Shown: positions 40,168-53,447, counted from the first letter of the stretch. The stretch is 64,000 nt of DNA from Zasmidium citrigriseum (GCA_002786025.1 NHNW01000001.1:1178001-1242000); one strand, 5' to 3'. Program-made: numbers and translations. Notes: generated from the letters alone by a model not told the origin.

Positions 40168-41433
40168 ATGCAGACCATACTATCACTTTTGATCAGCTTG
40201 CTTCTGGCCACGGCCACCTTCGCCTCACCCATCTTCCCAGCTCGGCCAATTCGAAAGGACTTGAAGGATCTTGGTCACTCTGTTGGAAAGATGCTTGACG
40301 TTGCTTCGCCTGAGGAATCCCAGCCTGCTGCTTCAGGATGGGCTGCTCCTTCGACTTGGAAGGGCGACAAGGAATGGCACGCTGCCTCGACTGGCCGCAT
40401 GCCAGCTCCTTCTGGACACATGCCTGAGAAGGCGAAGGCTCCTCAATGGCACGCCACTGGCGCTGCTGTACCCACTGGATCTTTTGAACGCCAAATGCCC
40501 ATGCACACTGGCGTCGCGGACAAGAAGATGCACTTTACTCTCTCGACCGGCTCGCTGCCTTCAGGCACCGGCTTCCAAATGAAGCACAACAACGCCTCTT
40601 TCCCTCGCGCAAGGATGCCCTCAGGCACCGGCTTCCCACACAAAGTCGCCGAAGCCACCGGCATGCCTCACAAGACACTCCACGTCAACTCTACCTCCGG
40701 CATCTGGCCATCTGGTGCCGTCCTCCCATCCGGCGCTTCGTGGCCTTCCGGTGCCGCCTGGCCCTCATCGATGGGAACTGCTTTCAGCCTTTCTACCGGC
40801 GCCGTCCCAATGGCTACCGGCAGCAAGCCCAACTTCAAGTTCAACGCCACCACGGCCGCTCTCCCAACTGGCACCATGTCGTCTAAATCCGTCGCACTCG
40901 AGACCGCTCCAGCTAGCGACTTCCACCCCAAGATCTCCGCATCATCTTTCATGATGCACGCCCCAGCCGCCACCGGCGACATTCCAAAGCCTCACCGCAA
41001 GAACCCCTTCGTGGTTCGCCCAAGTGCCTCCGCACCCGTCTCCGACATCAAGTCTCCAGTCGCCACCGGCCAGGCAATGCCCACCGGCGAACTCCCACAC
41101 GAGGAAGCACCTACCTCAACACACATCCACATGCCAACCGCCCCAGCCGAGGCTCACATCGCCTCTTCCTCAGCAGCTCCTTCCGCACCTGCTGTCACCC
41201 ACTCCCCAGAAACCAAAGCCGCCGTCCAGAAGTCCCCTGGCTCTCCCTGCTCTCCCGACGAGAAGTCTGAGTGCCACGGCGAGTCCAAGTATGGCCACTG
41301 CGCTTTCCATGATGGCCACTGGCGCTGGTACTGGAGTGACGTCGAGGACGGCAAGTACTGCAAGGACGGCTCCGTCTGGAGCTGGAGCAGCAGTGGTAGC
41401 AGCAAAGCATCATGGGGTAACTCCTGGTCTTAA
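40168..41433 (+). CDS. Secreted Pro/Ser/Thr-rich low-complexity protein
   Basis: A single exon encodes 421 aa. The signal peptide is MQTILSLLISLLLATATFAS. The centre is built of irregular short repeats of the type P-S/T-G (LPSGTGF, MPSGTGF, WPSGAVLPSGASWPSGA, MPTGELP), rich in Ser, Thr, Ala, Pro and His, probably O-glycosylated and disordered. A compact C-terminal segment has four cysteines (CSPDEKSEC, GHC, KYC) and many tryptophans (GHWRWYWSD, SVWSWS), suggesting a small folded, perhaps wall- or ligand-binding domain. There is no GPI signal. The very strong start context and clean codon use suggest high expression. Confidence 0.85.
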   Translation: MQTILSLLISLLLATATFASPIFPARPIRKDLKDLGHSVGKMLDVASPEESQPAASGWAAPSTWKGDKEWHAASTGRMPAPSGHMPEKAKAPQWHATGAAVPTGSFERQMPMHTGVADKKMHFTLSTGSLPSGTGFQMKHNNASFPRARMPSGTGFPHKVAEATGMPHKTLHVNSTSGIWPSGAVLPSGASWPSGAAWPSSMGTAFSLSTGAVPMATGSKPNFKFNATTAALPTGTMSSKSVALETAPASDFHPKISASSFMMHAPAATGDIPKPHRKNPFVVRPSASAPVSDIKSPVATGQAMPTGELPHEEAPTSTHIHMPTAPAEAHIASSSAAPSAPAVTHSPETKAAVQKSPGSPCSPDEKSECHGESKYGHCAFHDGHWRWYWSDVEDGKYCKDGSVWSWSSSGSSKASWGNSWS

Positions 41434-41915
41434 ACTCGCTGCCGTCACTCTATGATACCCGATTGCTTTTGACTTTTTGAACTGGATTGCCCAAGCATTG
41501 CATGGCGTCACACCGGACTTTTGGGAAAGAAATCACCTTCACGATTTATCAACTTCACGATCGAAACTTACTGACCTTCACGGATTACGAAACATCACTA
41601 TTACGAGGCGCTCACTACTGGATACGCCTTCCAAGAATTTGACGGAAATGACCTTCATCTCGCCCATCAGCGGCTATGAGAACGTATAGAGAGAACACCC
41701 AACCACATAATGTGTTTACGGATAACTTGGACTTTTGGATTTTTCGAATGGGAAAAGAAAGAGATATACGGTGCTTGGGCATGGCGTCACATTGATTTAT
41801 ATATGACTTTTTTTGCAATGGAATGACCGCCTGCTATGATGTGATCCATCAACCAAGTCCCGCCTCTTTCATCTCACTCTATCCCACTGTTGTCTCACTT
41901 GAGCGACGAGGGTTC
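41434..41915. other. intergenic between convergent genes
   Basis: 3' regions of two convergent genes. AT-rich near 41730-41820. No further feature was seen. Confidence 0.45.
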
Positions 41916-42759
41916 TTAACAAACCCACCCCCCATCAACATTCCACACCGCCCCCGTAACAAAACTCGCCTCCTCCCCAAGCAAAAACACAATAACATTT
42001 GCAATCTCCTCTGGCTCAGCTCTCCGTTTCTGCGCCGTAACCTGCAATCCCCTCTTGACGTGCTCCGGATCCTCACCACGAGACAAGGGGGTATTGACAG
42101 AACCTGGCGAAACGCAATTCACACGAACATGTTGATTTTCTTTCGCCGCGGTGCGAGTTAGAGAGATTACGGCGGCTTTGCTGGCGCAGTAGGCTGCGTT
42201 GCCGGGGGCGCCGAATTGCCCGAATGTTGATGCTGCTGAGACCTAAGCCATGTCATTAGAAGGTACTCTTGTGAGGACATGGGACGCATTTGGCTTACGA
42301 TGCTTCCTTTTCCGCCTTGCATTGCTTTTAGCTCTGCACGCAGACAATTGAAGACTCCTTTTGTGTTTACGCTCATTGTTGCGTCCCAATCTGCATCGCT
42401 CATCTCAGTGATTGGACGGGCAGGTTTTATGATGCCGGCCATGTTTACTGCGCCGTCGAGTTTTCCGAAGCAGGAGATGGTTCGCGCGATCCAGGAGTCG
42501 ACGGAGGTGGGGTCTGTTACGTTGACGATAGTGGACATGTGATTCTTGGCGCCGCCGGGGAGGGTGTTGAGGTCGACGGGGTTCATGTCTGCGAGGGAGA
42601 GGGTGGCGCCGCGGGAGGCGAGGAGCTGGGCTGTTGCGAGGCCCATGCCGGAGGCGGCGCCTGTTATGGCGATCTAGGAGGGTGATGAGGGTGTGATTTG
42701 CTTGGAGGATGGGTGATGCGACTTACGACTTTGCCGTTGAAGGATGATGAGGTTGTCAT
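41916..42759 (-). CDS. Short-chain dehydrogenase/reductase
   Basis: Three phase-0 exons (42759-42727, 42673-42299, 42242-41916) encode 244 aa, the classical SDR length. The cofactor motif TGAASGMG follows directly after the first splice. NMAG replaces the usual NNAG. The active-site YCASK is in exon 3, and the protein ends FVTGAVWNVDGGW. It is expected to be a cytosolic NAD(P)-dependent alcohol or keto reductase. It borders the Zn2Cys6 regulator and is the left edge of the right-hand oxidation locus. Confidence 0.9.
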
Positions 42760-43029
42760 GTTGGCTGATTGGGATGGGATGTCGACAGCGAGGTCGATTT
42801 GGATTTCGTGACTGTGTTGGAGAAGACGTGCCGTGGTCCTCTTCAGTGTCGTTTGTACTTCGGCGATGTTCCCGCATGCTGATGGCGAAGAGCTCTTGCT
42901 TGGTGGAGCTGTTGAAAGAGGCAAGTATCCCCAGGACTCTTCTCTAGCGTTCAGCTCGAGCTCTTGGCGTTCACGTGTGCCCACGACGAGCCTTCCGGTA
43001 GTGCATGCCAGTCTCACCAAATCAGGGAT

Positions 43030-45164
43030 TCAAAACACTTCGAAAGCTGAAGCAATTCCAGGCTCTCTCTTCTGCCAGCAATCTCGGATCCGATCCATTG
43101 TCGTTGTGAAGAGGGGCAATCCAGTCTCATGTGCCGCAGACTCAAACCACTTCGAAAATGCAGTCTGCATCGTTGGCTCCTCAGCCTCGCAAGCAGCCAC
43201 ATACGCTGGCCAGATCAATCTCATCGACGCAAAGCCCTTCTCCGTGTTGGCACATTCGTATCGCAGCAGACAATCTCGAACGTCCGATACTCGTTGCTGC
43301 AGCACAGAGGCGTCGATGTCGTGGACTTTGCGATAGAAATAGATCACAAGAGCATGGTGCGTAGCTTCGATGAGATGTGCCAGACCAGTGTTGGGTGTAG
43401 GAGTTGGGGGCCGTTGTAGTTTGATCAGCCTCTCGATGGCTTTGGCTCTGCTCATGAATGTCTTCAGATCGAGCGTATTCGTCGTGTCGTCGATTTCTTC
43501 GGCATCTCGCTCCCTCGTTAGTCGGATAATCAATGACACAATCAGCACATGTGCCTCCGGAACCCCAAAGATCTCTGGGTATAGAGTATCTGGCCAATAC
43601 CCAGGAATCTGCAGATGCAGGTCGTTTTCGCCCAGTTCTCGATCTTTCACCACAAGCATGTCAGCTTCCAGATTCTCCCATCTGCTCAGCCGAAAGGCGA
43701 GTGCATCTTTGCTGTAAGCTCCTGCACCGCTTGCTTCGATAGCTCGCCGCACAAGTCGTCGGTATTGACTAGATGTGGGAGTCCTGACGACGGTACTTTC
43801 GAAGAAGATTCTCTCATATGCGTAGCAGTGGTGTAGAAGGCGCACTTTGCGAGACTTTCGTCTGTTAAGACCACGCATGCGAATGAACTTCTCTGCTTCG
43901 AGCAGGTAGTATTCGGTCTGGTCCTGTTGACCTGAGACCATCGACAGCTGTGTCATTGTGAGAAGCGCCATAAGCTGCGTCTTGTATTTGGCTTGTTTGG
44001 GAAGACTGTAGGCGGTCTCTAGAGAGGCTTTGGCGTGTTCGTAGGCTGTCTCGCGGTATGTCTCGCTCTTGCATGCCCAGTTTGCTGACTGAGAGGTGCC
44101 GCTCAGGCTCGATGCGCTGATCGCTAGGGTGCCATAGAAGACACATCGGGTGGCTCTGTCGACGTCGTCTTGTAGGGCGAGCCCTGCGAGGCAGTTCTTC
44201 ACCAGTGGAACGAAGAGAATGTGCCATGGCGTTTTGCTGTGGTTGAAAGGGGTCATGGCTCTCAGAACATTGTTGAGATAGTGTTTCAGGAGAACCCAGG
44301 CACTTTGAGATACGTCGATTTGTGCGCATGATACCGGTGTGATGGATCTTGACAGGCTGAAGTGGGATGCGGGCCGCTGAATGGTGCTTTGAGGTACGTC
44401 CGTGTCATCTGAGCGTGGAAGAGGCATGTTGGGCAACTCGAACTGCATCGTTGGGTAGGTGGATTCCTCCGGAAAGTCTTGAAGACTGTCAATACCGGCG
44501 ATAGTATCCCACAATGTAAAGTCCAGATCGAAGGTAGGGTTACCGATAAGTGAGTCTAGAGTCGCCTGCGTGTTGGGGGACATGAGGGCATTGCAAGTGA
44601 GGGGGACTTCCTCGTCGATAGCTTCGAGAGAATCAGATGGTCCGTGGTCAAGAACACTCTCAGTTGCTGACGATTCGTCTTGAGCCACCTCAGAGCGTCT
44701 CAGAAGCTTGAAAGCTCCAAATGGCCCATGAGAGATGCTGAAAGCTTGCGACTCCTCAACGCTCTCGCACTGACTATCGATCTCCGCGATATGATACTGA
44801 GCAAGTTGGGGTGGGACATGTGAGAGAATCTCCTCGCTCATACTCGCCCGTTCCTCCAGAGAAAGAAGAGGTCGTCGGAATCGAGGGCCCCTGACATCTG
44901 TGGAGCTATTGTCGGAATCGAAGAAGAGACTGTTCTCGTATCCGCAAACGGCTCTGGTCTCTCTGCATTTGGAGCATATTGGCCGTTGCTGGTCGCATCG
45001 GAATCTGCGACTGCGACACTGCACAAATTCTGGTCAATGATACTTGAAGTGGCAAGTCTTATCAATTTTCGTACCGTGGCACAGCCGCCAAAGGACCTCG
45101 TTCGCTTGCCGTAAGCTGAGGGCGTTGGTCCACTGCGAGGAGTCGCCGCCACTGATGCCGACAT
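43030..45164 (-). CDS. Zn(II)2Cys6 fungal transcription factor
   Basis: Two phase-0 exons (45164-45075, 45018-43030) encode 692 aa. The intron splits the DNA-binding finger. After splicing the six cysteines are at 28, 31, 38, 45, 48 and 55 (C-x2-C-x6-C-x6-C-x2-C-x6-C), a complete binuclear zinc cluster. A Ser/Glu-rich linker is followed by the helical fungal regulatory domain (for example VRLLHHCYAYERIFFESTVV). It is nuclear and probably a pathway-specific activator of the adjacent SDR, BVMO and MFS genes, an inference from position. The start at 45164 places 27 residues before the finger. Confidence 0.93.
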
Positions 45165-45570
45165 CAGCGTTTCGTCTTGGCCTTTGCTTTCTTGTTTGGG
45201 GCCATCAGGAAAGTCATAGTCGCGCGAAGTTCATCTTCGATGTCCTTGTCATGTCTTTGCGTGGGGAAACTCGGCCAGACCTCGAGGGAAGAGAAGGGTT
45301 CTCTTGGGGCAAGTCACGGCATCCAACGGGCCGAAGTGGATCACTTTGCCGAAAGTTGCCTCGTCCAGAACGACCACAGCCTTTCCTCGCCATTGGCTGC
45401 CAGACGTCTTGGGATGCAGTCTCTAAAGATTAGATGATACATCCCGAGTCGCCCCTTTACATCGACCGCAAGCTGAGCATCATTGTCATAGCCTTGGCGA
45501 ACATAATTCAACGGCGATGCAGACAAGAAGTATCATTCGCGACGGTCTTCTAGATTCGCAAGTATCATCT
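45165..45570. other. intergenic, no gene seen
   Basis: Promoter region of the regulator gene and 3' flank of the BVMO. No conserved feature was recognised. Confidence 0.4.
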
Positions 45571-47681
<2,111 letters not shown>

Positions 47682-48527
47682 ATGGATGTTCCAGGCTTCG
47701 CTTTAATCACCGGCGCCGCCTCTGGAATCGGGAGAGCATGTGCTCACGGCTTCGTGAACGAAGGAAGTGCCGGTGTAGCATTGCTCGACGTCAGCCTCGA
47801 AGCTCTGGAAACCGTACGAGACGGACTGCAAACTCGCCTCAACAAATCGAGCCAGAACGGTGCTCCCAACGGCACCCATCACAACTCCCCTTGTCGAATC
47901 GAGATATACCAAGTAGACGTAACGAACGAGAAGCAAGTCATCGAAACTGTCACCGACGCCGCCCAGAAATTCGGCCGTCTGGACTACGTCGTCAACGCAG
48001 CCGGCATAGCAATGAAACATGCCGGCGGCGTTGCATTCGCTGAAACGAGCGATTGGCAACGCATAATAGACGTCAACCTAACAGGGACATTCTTCGTCTT
48101 ACGAGCCGCGGCACAGATCATGCTCAAGCAAGAACCTATTCGATCGTCAATCAATGGACGTCCATTGCAAAGGGGCTCAATCGTCAACTTCTCTTCAATT
48201 CAGGGTGTTGTAGGGATCGCTCAGTCGGCGGCGTATACTGTAACCAAGCATGGAATCATGGGACTCACGCGCTCGGCTTCGGAGGATTATGCGAAGGATG
48301 GGTTGAGAGTCAATGCGATTTTGCCCGGGTATACTGAGACGCCGTTGACGACGAAGAATCCGCAGATCCTTGAGGCCATGAAACAGCGAGTGGCGACTGC
48401 TGTACCAATGGAGCGGATGGGAGATCCGAGTGAAATTGCTGATGGGGTGTTGTACCTTGCTGGTGGGAGGAGCTCGTTTGTTACTGGATCTGCGTTGGCG
48501 GTTGATGGTGGGTATACGTCGAGATGA
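47682..48527 (+). CDS. Short-chain dehydrogenase/reductase
   Basis: A single exon encodes 281 aa. TGAASGIG is near the N-terminus. LDYVVNAAG, NFSSIQG and the active-site YTVTK follow, then the C-terminal SFVTGSALAVDGGYTSR. An insert around residues 58-75 (Asn/Ser-rich) is longer than in bacterial relatives. It probably oxidises an alcohol to the ketone used by the divergent BVMO, or reduces the reverse way. The start is the ATG at 47682 (GCGATGGATG); upstream codons are open but not conserved. Confidence 0.92.
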   Translation: MDVPGFALITGAASGIGRACAHGFVNEGSAGVALLDVSLEALETVRDGLQTRLNKSSQNGAPNGTHHNSPCRIEIYQVDVTNEKQVIETVTDAAQKFGRLDYVVNAAGIAMKHAGGVAFAETSDWQRIIDVNLTGTFFVLRAAAQIMLKQEPIRSSINGRPLQRGSIVNFSSIQGVVGIAQSAAYTVTKHGIMGLTRSASEDYAKDGLRVNAILPGYTETPLTTKNPQILEAMKQRVATAVPMERMGDPSEIADGVLYLAGGRSSFVTGSALAVDGGYTSR

Positions 48528-48899
48528 GAATTTGAAGTACAATAAAGTGTCTACGCCAGTACAATCATAGTACAACATCAACGACTTTCGTCATCGGCAG
48601 TGACATCCACATACCTCAATTAAAGATCCCCATATGCTCATGAAGATCAAAGTGGACGTGCGGTTGATTGCGGACATACTCTGGCGCATCGACCGAAGCA
48701 CCATCATCTTCGAGTAGAGAGACTTGCCTAAATCATCGATTAGCCGAGCAAACAGAAAGATCGATAGATTCAACCTGCATGCCCAGCAGCTCGTTCTTTT
48801 AACTCCGCGGCCACGTCGTGAGAGACGAATAGCTCGTGTCATCCCTTCGCTCATGTGCTTGGCTGAGACTGGCCCCAAACAGAACACGCAGACCTGATT
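48528..48899. other. intergenic between convergent genes
   Basis: 3' flanks of the SDR and MFS genes. No further feature was seen. Confidence 0.45.
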
Positions 48900-50330
48900 T
48901 TACTCGCGTTTGACCCCTATTTGTCGAACACTTCGCAAACCCCAGAGACTGATTAGCACAGAAGACCAAGCAAGGGCACAGTTATAGAACCAGCCTGCCT
49001 TGTAGCCTTGCAAGAGGACGCTGTGACTAGGTCCATCGGCATGAGTAGTGATCTGCCTCGCGATAGCAGCCGTGCTAGCAATCCCAGCACTCTTGCCGAT
49101 TTGGGCCAGCATGTTGAAAATGCCACCTGCAAGAGCTTGAGTGTCTTCAGGGAAAGCATCCGTGAGCACCAAGTTCGCAATGACATAGATCAGATCTGCT
49201 CCAATAGGATTGAGGGCCATTGCCTGGAATAGACCACGCCAGTAGCCTGGTCCGTCAACTTGGCAGAGAGTGGCTAGCAACAGCGGAGCGATCCCGCTCA
49301 GAAGACAAGCGGCAGGGACGGCAATGGAGGGTCGCAGGTGTTGGAGCCAGCAGCCAACGCAGATGTTCATCAACATTCCACACACCGGGGCCGGGAGAAA
49401 GTAGAGCGAAGCCGTCAAGACCGACTCGCTCCGCACGTCTTGGAGGTACAGAGCTGCCAGCTGCTCGCTGGCGTTGAGTGAGCCCCATACCATGAACACA
49501 ATCGCGCAAACGGTAGTGAAAGGACCGTTCTTCCAAAGTTTATTGGGTATGAGCGGGTCTTGGCCTTGCCTCGTCCGCCAGTGCATCCACAATGGAATGG
49601 CTAGTAGTACAACGAACGCCAGGCATAACAGGGCAATGTTTGTCGGGTTTGAAAAGGGATGCGGATCGTTTGTTCCTGTACTGACGGCCAGCACATATGA
49701 CAACAGAGCCAGTGATGCGCTAACAATAAGAGCGCCGAGCCAGTCGACTTGGGAGAGCAATGCCCATGTTCTCGCTTCGCCGAGTTCTACGTCCAGTCCA
49801 GGAGGTAGGGCCCATATAGTCATCAAGAGGACAGTGCCGTTCAGGATGGCGGTCGAATAGAATCCCCACCGCCAGCCGATAGTGTCTGAGCACACCCCAC
49901 CCAACACCAGTCCCAACCCAAAGCCGATAGCCTGTCCTCCTCCCATGGCAGCGAAGGCAGCATTCCGATATTTGGGGCTGCTGTTTGCGGGAAAGACCCG
50001 TGAGCTAACCCCGACCGCACCCGGCAAGCAGCAAGATGCTGCGACACCGGCCATTGCACGCAGTGCTATGAGCTGAGCTGACGTCCTAGCAAAACCCGCA
50101 CTCAGGACACTGGCAGTCTGAAGGAGTCCCCCGAACAGACACGCACGTCGACAGCCCAACACGTCGGCGGCAGCGCCACATGGAAGGAGCGTGCAGCCGC
50201 ACGCAAGCGCAAAGGCGGCAGCCGGCCAGAGTTGTAGATCCTGAGGAATGTTGAGATCGATGGATACGACCGGGATGGAGATGGTGAGGAGGCCGGCGAC
50301 GAGGTTTCCAATCGCGGTGATGCAAGTCAT
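48900..50330 (-). CDS. MFS transporter, DHA2-like, N-terminus uncertain
   Basis: A single visible exon encodes 476 aa with about 13 hydrophobic helices. Motif A-like ADVLGCRR is followed by LIALRAMAGVAASCCLPGAVG and WRWGFYSTAILNGTVLL, which place it with drug:H+ antiporter-2 exporters. The first ATG in frame (50330) falls inside the first helix (CMTCITAIGNLVAGLL). The same frame is open for about 56 codons upstream but without an ATG, so a short 5' exon or an indel is likely. A separate 38-codon frame starting MPIDEQMAVMAAGEDQ overlaps this region in another phase and looks like the missing cytosolic tail. The likely role is export of the locus product. Confidence 0.8.
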   Translation of the reverse strand: MTCITAIGNLVAGLLTISIPVVSIDLNIPQDLQLWPAAAFALACGCTLLPCGAAADVLGCRRACLFGGLLQTASVLSAGFARTSAQLIALRAMAGVAASCCLPGAVGVSSRVFPANSSPKYRNAAFAAMGGGQAIGFGLGLVLGGVCSDTIGWRWGFYSTAILNGTVLLMTIWALPPGLDVELGEARTWALLSQVDWLGALIVSASLALLSYVLAVSTGTNDPHPFSNPTNIALLCLAFVVLLAIPLWMHWRTRQGQDPLIPNKLWKNGPFTTVCAIVFMVWGSLNASEQLAALYLQDVRSESVLTASLYFLPAPVCGMLMNICVGCWLQHLRPSIAVPAACLLSGIAPLLLATLCQVDGPGYWRGLFQAMALNPIGADLIYVIANLVLTDAFPEDTQALAGGIFNMLAQIGKSAGIASTAAIARQITTHADGPSHSVLLQGYKAGWFYNCALAWSSVLISLWGLRSVRQIGVKRE

Positions 50331-50934
50331 GCATGAGATTATGGCAATTGCCCGTACTCGAGAAGAGACAAATTGGATGGACGGTCCGAGACTGTCAAAG
50401 TTGGGATCTGGTCTTCGCCCGCTGCCATGACTGCCATTTGTTCGTCGATAGGCATGGTCGACGGTGGTGTTTTCGATATTGTTGAAGCTTTCGTCGTTTT
50501 ATAGAATATGCCATGAAGGCGTGAAGAGTCTATTGCAAGTCCGCTTCCAGTAAGAAACGTGTCCAATACTCAGCCAAGCCTTTGCAAAGCCTAGCGCCAG
50601 GATCCCTGTCTGAGTCAACATGTCGTCCAATCGCTGGGAATGGGTATTTTCGCAACAAACCGAACGGGGCCAGCGGAATACTGAGTCGTTTTTCTTATTA
50701 ATCGTGATCTTCTTGTCGGCGATTCTCGGCTGTCGATCTGGTTGCGGCGAAAAGGCGCAAGGCTAGCAGGTCACGATTTGCTTCTCTTATGTCTGGCGAT
50801 GCGTGAGCTAGTGAGAGAGCCTGTAATTCCCTTTTGAAATCTCGAAAATGAACGAACACTTTCTATAATCCGAGCCATCGCGATGCCATGCAAGTCCTCG
50901 TAGAGTATGTCAGCTCCATACTCTAAGTTACAGC
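50331..50934. other. MFS 5' region and spacer
   Basis: The part from 50331 to about 50500 is probably coding (MFS N-terminus) with an unresolved frame. The rest shows no gene. Confidence 0.4.
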
Positions 50935-51682
50935 TTACAATTTGCTCTTCGCAATGATGAACAGACTCTCCGCCTCGGCGTAGATCTTGCCTTCGCCATC
51001 CTCCATCGTTCCCTTAATCCAGGCTTTCCTGCCCTCCCACTTCTCGCAGTAACATCGGAGCAGAACAACGCCTGGAATATCGTCAGCTTCTAATAAATGA
51101 CGCCCATCTATGCAGCTCACTGGGTGTTGGCACAGCAGCCTTATACTTGATGAACGAGTGCGCCGTCATGAAAGCCTTGTCGAGAACTTGCAGCGCTCCG
51201 AGCGAGAGACCTTCGTCGAACAAAGTGGCAATGGTTCCGCCGTGTGCTAGTCCAGGATGGCCATCAAGACCATGGCCCATGCTCGCGACTAGAAGGGCTT
51301 CTTTCTTCTTGCCGTCATCTGTGTCTGGATTCTGTGCAGCAATGTCTTAGTACTGCAGCAACCTGTTGCGAGAGTGATCTGGTGCACCTCATTCTCTTTG
51401 CATGGCCGCATACGCAAAAATGATTGACAAGCTCGAAGTCTGGGTCAAGATCAGCACCCACCGCTTTGACAACCTTTCAGTGGAGACGAACGTGTCCAAA
51501 GTAGCGAGCGTTCTGTTGAACAGAGAGTGAAGTGTAGAGTTCCGGGTGATCGTTCTAGATTGGAAAGGGATTTCTTTGCACTCCGGATCGTTGACGATGT
51601 CCTGCACCCATTGGATCTTGTCGAAGTCACCCAGACACTCCTTGGGCATCTCGGTGGCGAGCCATGCTCCTGGAGTCGCCAT
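50935..51682 (-). CDS. Hotdog-fold acyl-CoA thioesterase (PaaI/THEM4-like), possible frameshift
   Basis: Exons are inferred at 51682-51458, 51333-51121 and 51071-50935. The core GHGLDGHPGLAHGGTIATLFDEGLS is the HGG-x-x-x-T-x-x-D/E signature of PaaI/THEM4-type thioesterases, which hydrolyse acyl- or aryl-CoA. Near 51296-51301 the frame breaks. NPDTDDGKKKEK runs into a stop, while ALLVASMGHG continues one base out of phase. The break sits in a run of four A (minus strand), and one more A would restore the frame, so a homopolymer error or a real single-base deletion are both possible. It is head-to-head with the alpha/beta hydrolase gene. Confidence 0.65.
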
Positions 51683-52405
51683 CTTGAATGTTGTCGAGTC
51701 GATTCGATCTATGTGGAGGCCCCTGACGCTTTCCGAAGGCTACAAGATGGGTCCAGCGTGTGTTGTATTGTTGACAAGTGCTCCGAAAAGGGCGGGCGGC
51801 TCTCAAGGAACCACACCCATCCCCACTAGTTCTGAGGCATCACAATTAGCCTCACCGACGACGTCGAGCATCATCCATTTTGCGGAGTGCATTGTTTCCT
51901 ATTCGGAGCGAAGCCGTCCAGGGTCCCGAGGTCATACTTGCTTCTCTTTCAGGAGGCTGAAGGGAAGATGGAGACGCAGGGTGACGTTGTGGGGTTGCCT
52001 CGGGTAGCTTGGACGCTCCTGCCGAGTGGGTGCAAAAAGGGGAACGCTAGCGGATGCTTGCAGGAACGCAACGGTCGCGCTGCAGCCCCTGCCCTGGACA
52101 ACTCTCTTCCGAAGGACAACATCATCTGCTCTCGACATCAAAGACATCACAAAAGCCATCAAGACGATGGAGGAGCCTCCTGCTGGTTTCAGGGGAGAGT
52201 ATGTGGCGATCAGATGCTAATGAAACAGCAGCCCGTCTACCCCGTCTGGAGGACGATATATCGACCCGCCCCGGAGAGCCATCGCGCCGCCGGCCAAACA
52301 ATGGCCGCTTCGATACGTCTACACACCAGCTCATGAACAGTCCTCAGTCCTCGCGCCTTCACGATTCTGCCCTTCGTTGTGTGAAGGTCATCTAATCGAT
52401 CAACG
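51683..52405. promoter_or_regulatory. Divergent intergenic region (thioesterase / hydrolase)
   Basis: A 723-bp head-to-head spacer. Several short frames on both strands lack any family feature. Confidence 0.4.
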
Positions 52406-53287
52406 ATGGAAGCTTTCTCTTGGCTCCGGAAACGCACTTTCGCCACAATCATCCGCTTCATTGCATCCACCTCCAAGTTCTCCACCAACCAAGACGAAAT
52501 TCTCCAGATCCCTTCGCGAGAGCCAGGGCGAGCCATCACTGTCCACGTTTACCGCCCGAAGTCTACTGGAACTCGGTCACCCGTTCTCGTCAACTTTCAC
52601 GGCGGCGGGTTCTTCCTCCCGCAACATCTGCAGGGCTGCGACGATGAATTCTGCCGGAACGTATGCGACGAGGCAGGATATACAGTAATTGACGTTCAGT
52701 ATCGACTCGCACCCGAACATCCGTATCCTACGGCGACTGAAGATGCAGAAGATGTTGTGAAGTGGGCCATGGAGCAGGAAGATCTTGATTCCAGCCGTGT
52801 GTCTCTGTCGGGCTTCAGTGCAGGTGGAAACCTTGCATTGGGCTTGTGTGCTACGGACTATGTGTTCGCGAGTGCTATTGTCTTCTACCCACTCACAGAC
52901 TTCTCGATCGATCCGGGGACGAAGAAGGCGCCGGACTCTAACGCGAAGACGAACCCTTTGTTTCCGTTCATCTGTCGGAATTCCGACTTTTGCTATATAC
53001 CATCAGGAATGGATTTGAGGGAACCTCGGCTTTCGCCACACTATCTGGCTGCGGACGCATTCCCCAATACTATAGTCTTCATTACGTGCGCGTGGGACCC
53101 GTTGGCGGCAGAGGCGGAAGCGTTGGCTGAGAAGATCAGGACGGCTCCTGGAAAGACTGTTGTGGCGAGGAGGCTTGAGAGAGTTGGCCATGCTTGGGAT
53201 AAGGAATGCAAGCCGGGGACTTTGGAAGAGCAGCAGAAAAGTGATGCTTACGATCTAGCCGTCAAGACGCTACGGTCACACAGTTAG
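52406..53287 (+). CDS. HSL-family alpha/beta hydrolase (acetylesterase-like)
   Basis: A single exon encodes 293 aa. The oxyanion-hole motif HGGGF is at 65-69, the nucleophile Ser138 in GFSAGG, Asp231 in AWDPLA and His262 in GHAWD. This is a complete hormone-sensitive-lipase-type triad. YRLAPEHPYP is also diagnostic of the family. It would hydrolyse short esters or lactones, and so fits as the enzyme opening the BVMO product. There is no signal peptide, although a hydrophobic N-terminus (FATIIRFIA) might bind membranes. Confidence 0.92.
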   Translation: MEAFSWLRKRTFATIIRFIASTSKFSTNQDEILQIPSREPGRAITVHVYRPKSTGTRSPVLVNFHGGGFFLPQHLQGCDDEFCRNVCDEAGYTVIDVQYRLAPEHPYPTATEDAEDVVKWAMEQEDLDSSRVSLSGFSAGGNLALGLCATDYVFASAIVFYPLTDFSIDPGTKKAPDSNAKTNPLFPFICRNSDFCYIPSGMDLREPRLSPHYLAADAFPNTIVFITCAWDPLAAEAEALAEKIRTAPGKTVVARRLERVGHAWDKECKPGTLEEQQKSDAYDLAVKTLRSHS

Positions 53288-53447
53288 ACCGCTGATTGCG
53301 ATCGAAACTCATGCACGGTGACGAGACGGCCAAATTTGCATTCACCGGACATCCGTGGACTGTTCGAATGGATCGGAAAAGCGGCAAGACAGCATTGCCA
53401 CCGACAGATTTCGGCGAGCCTTTCTCACCATCAAAGCTTGTCAGTCT

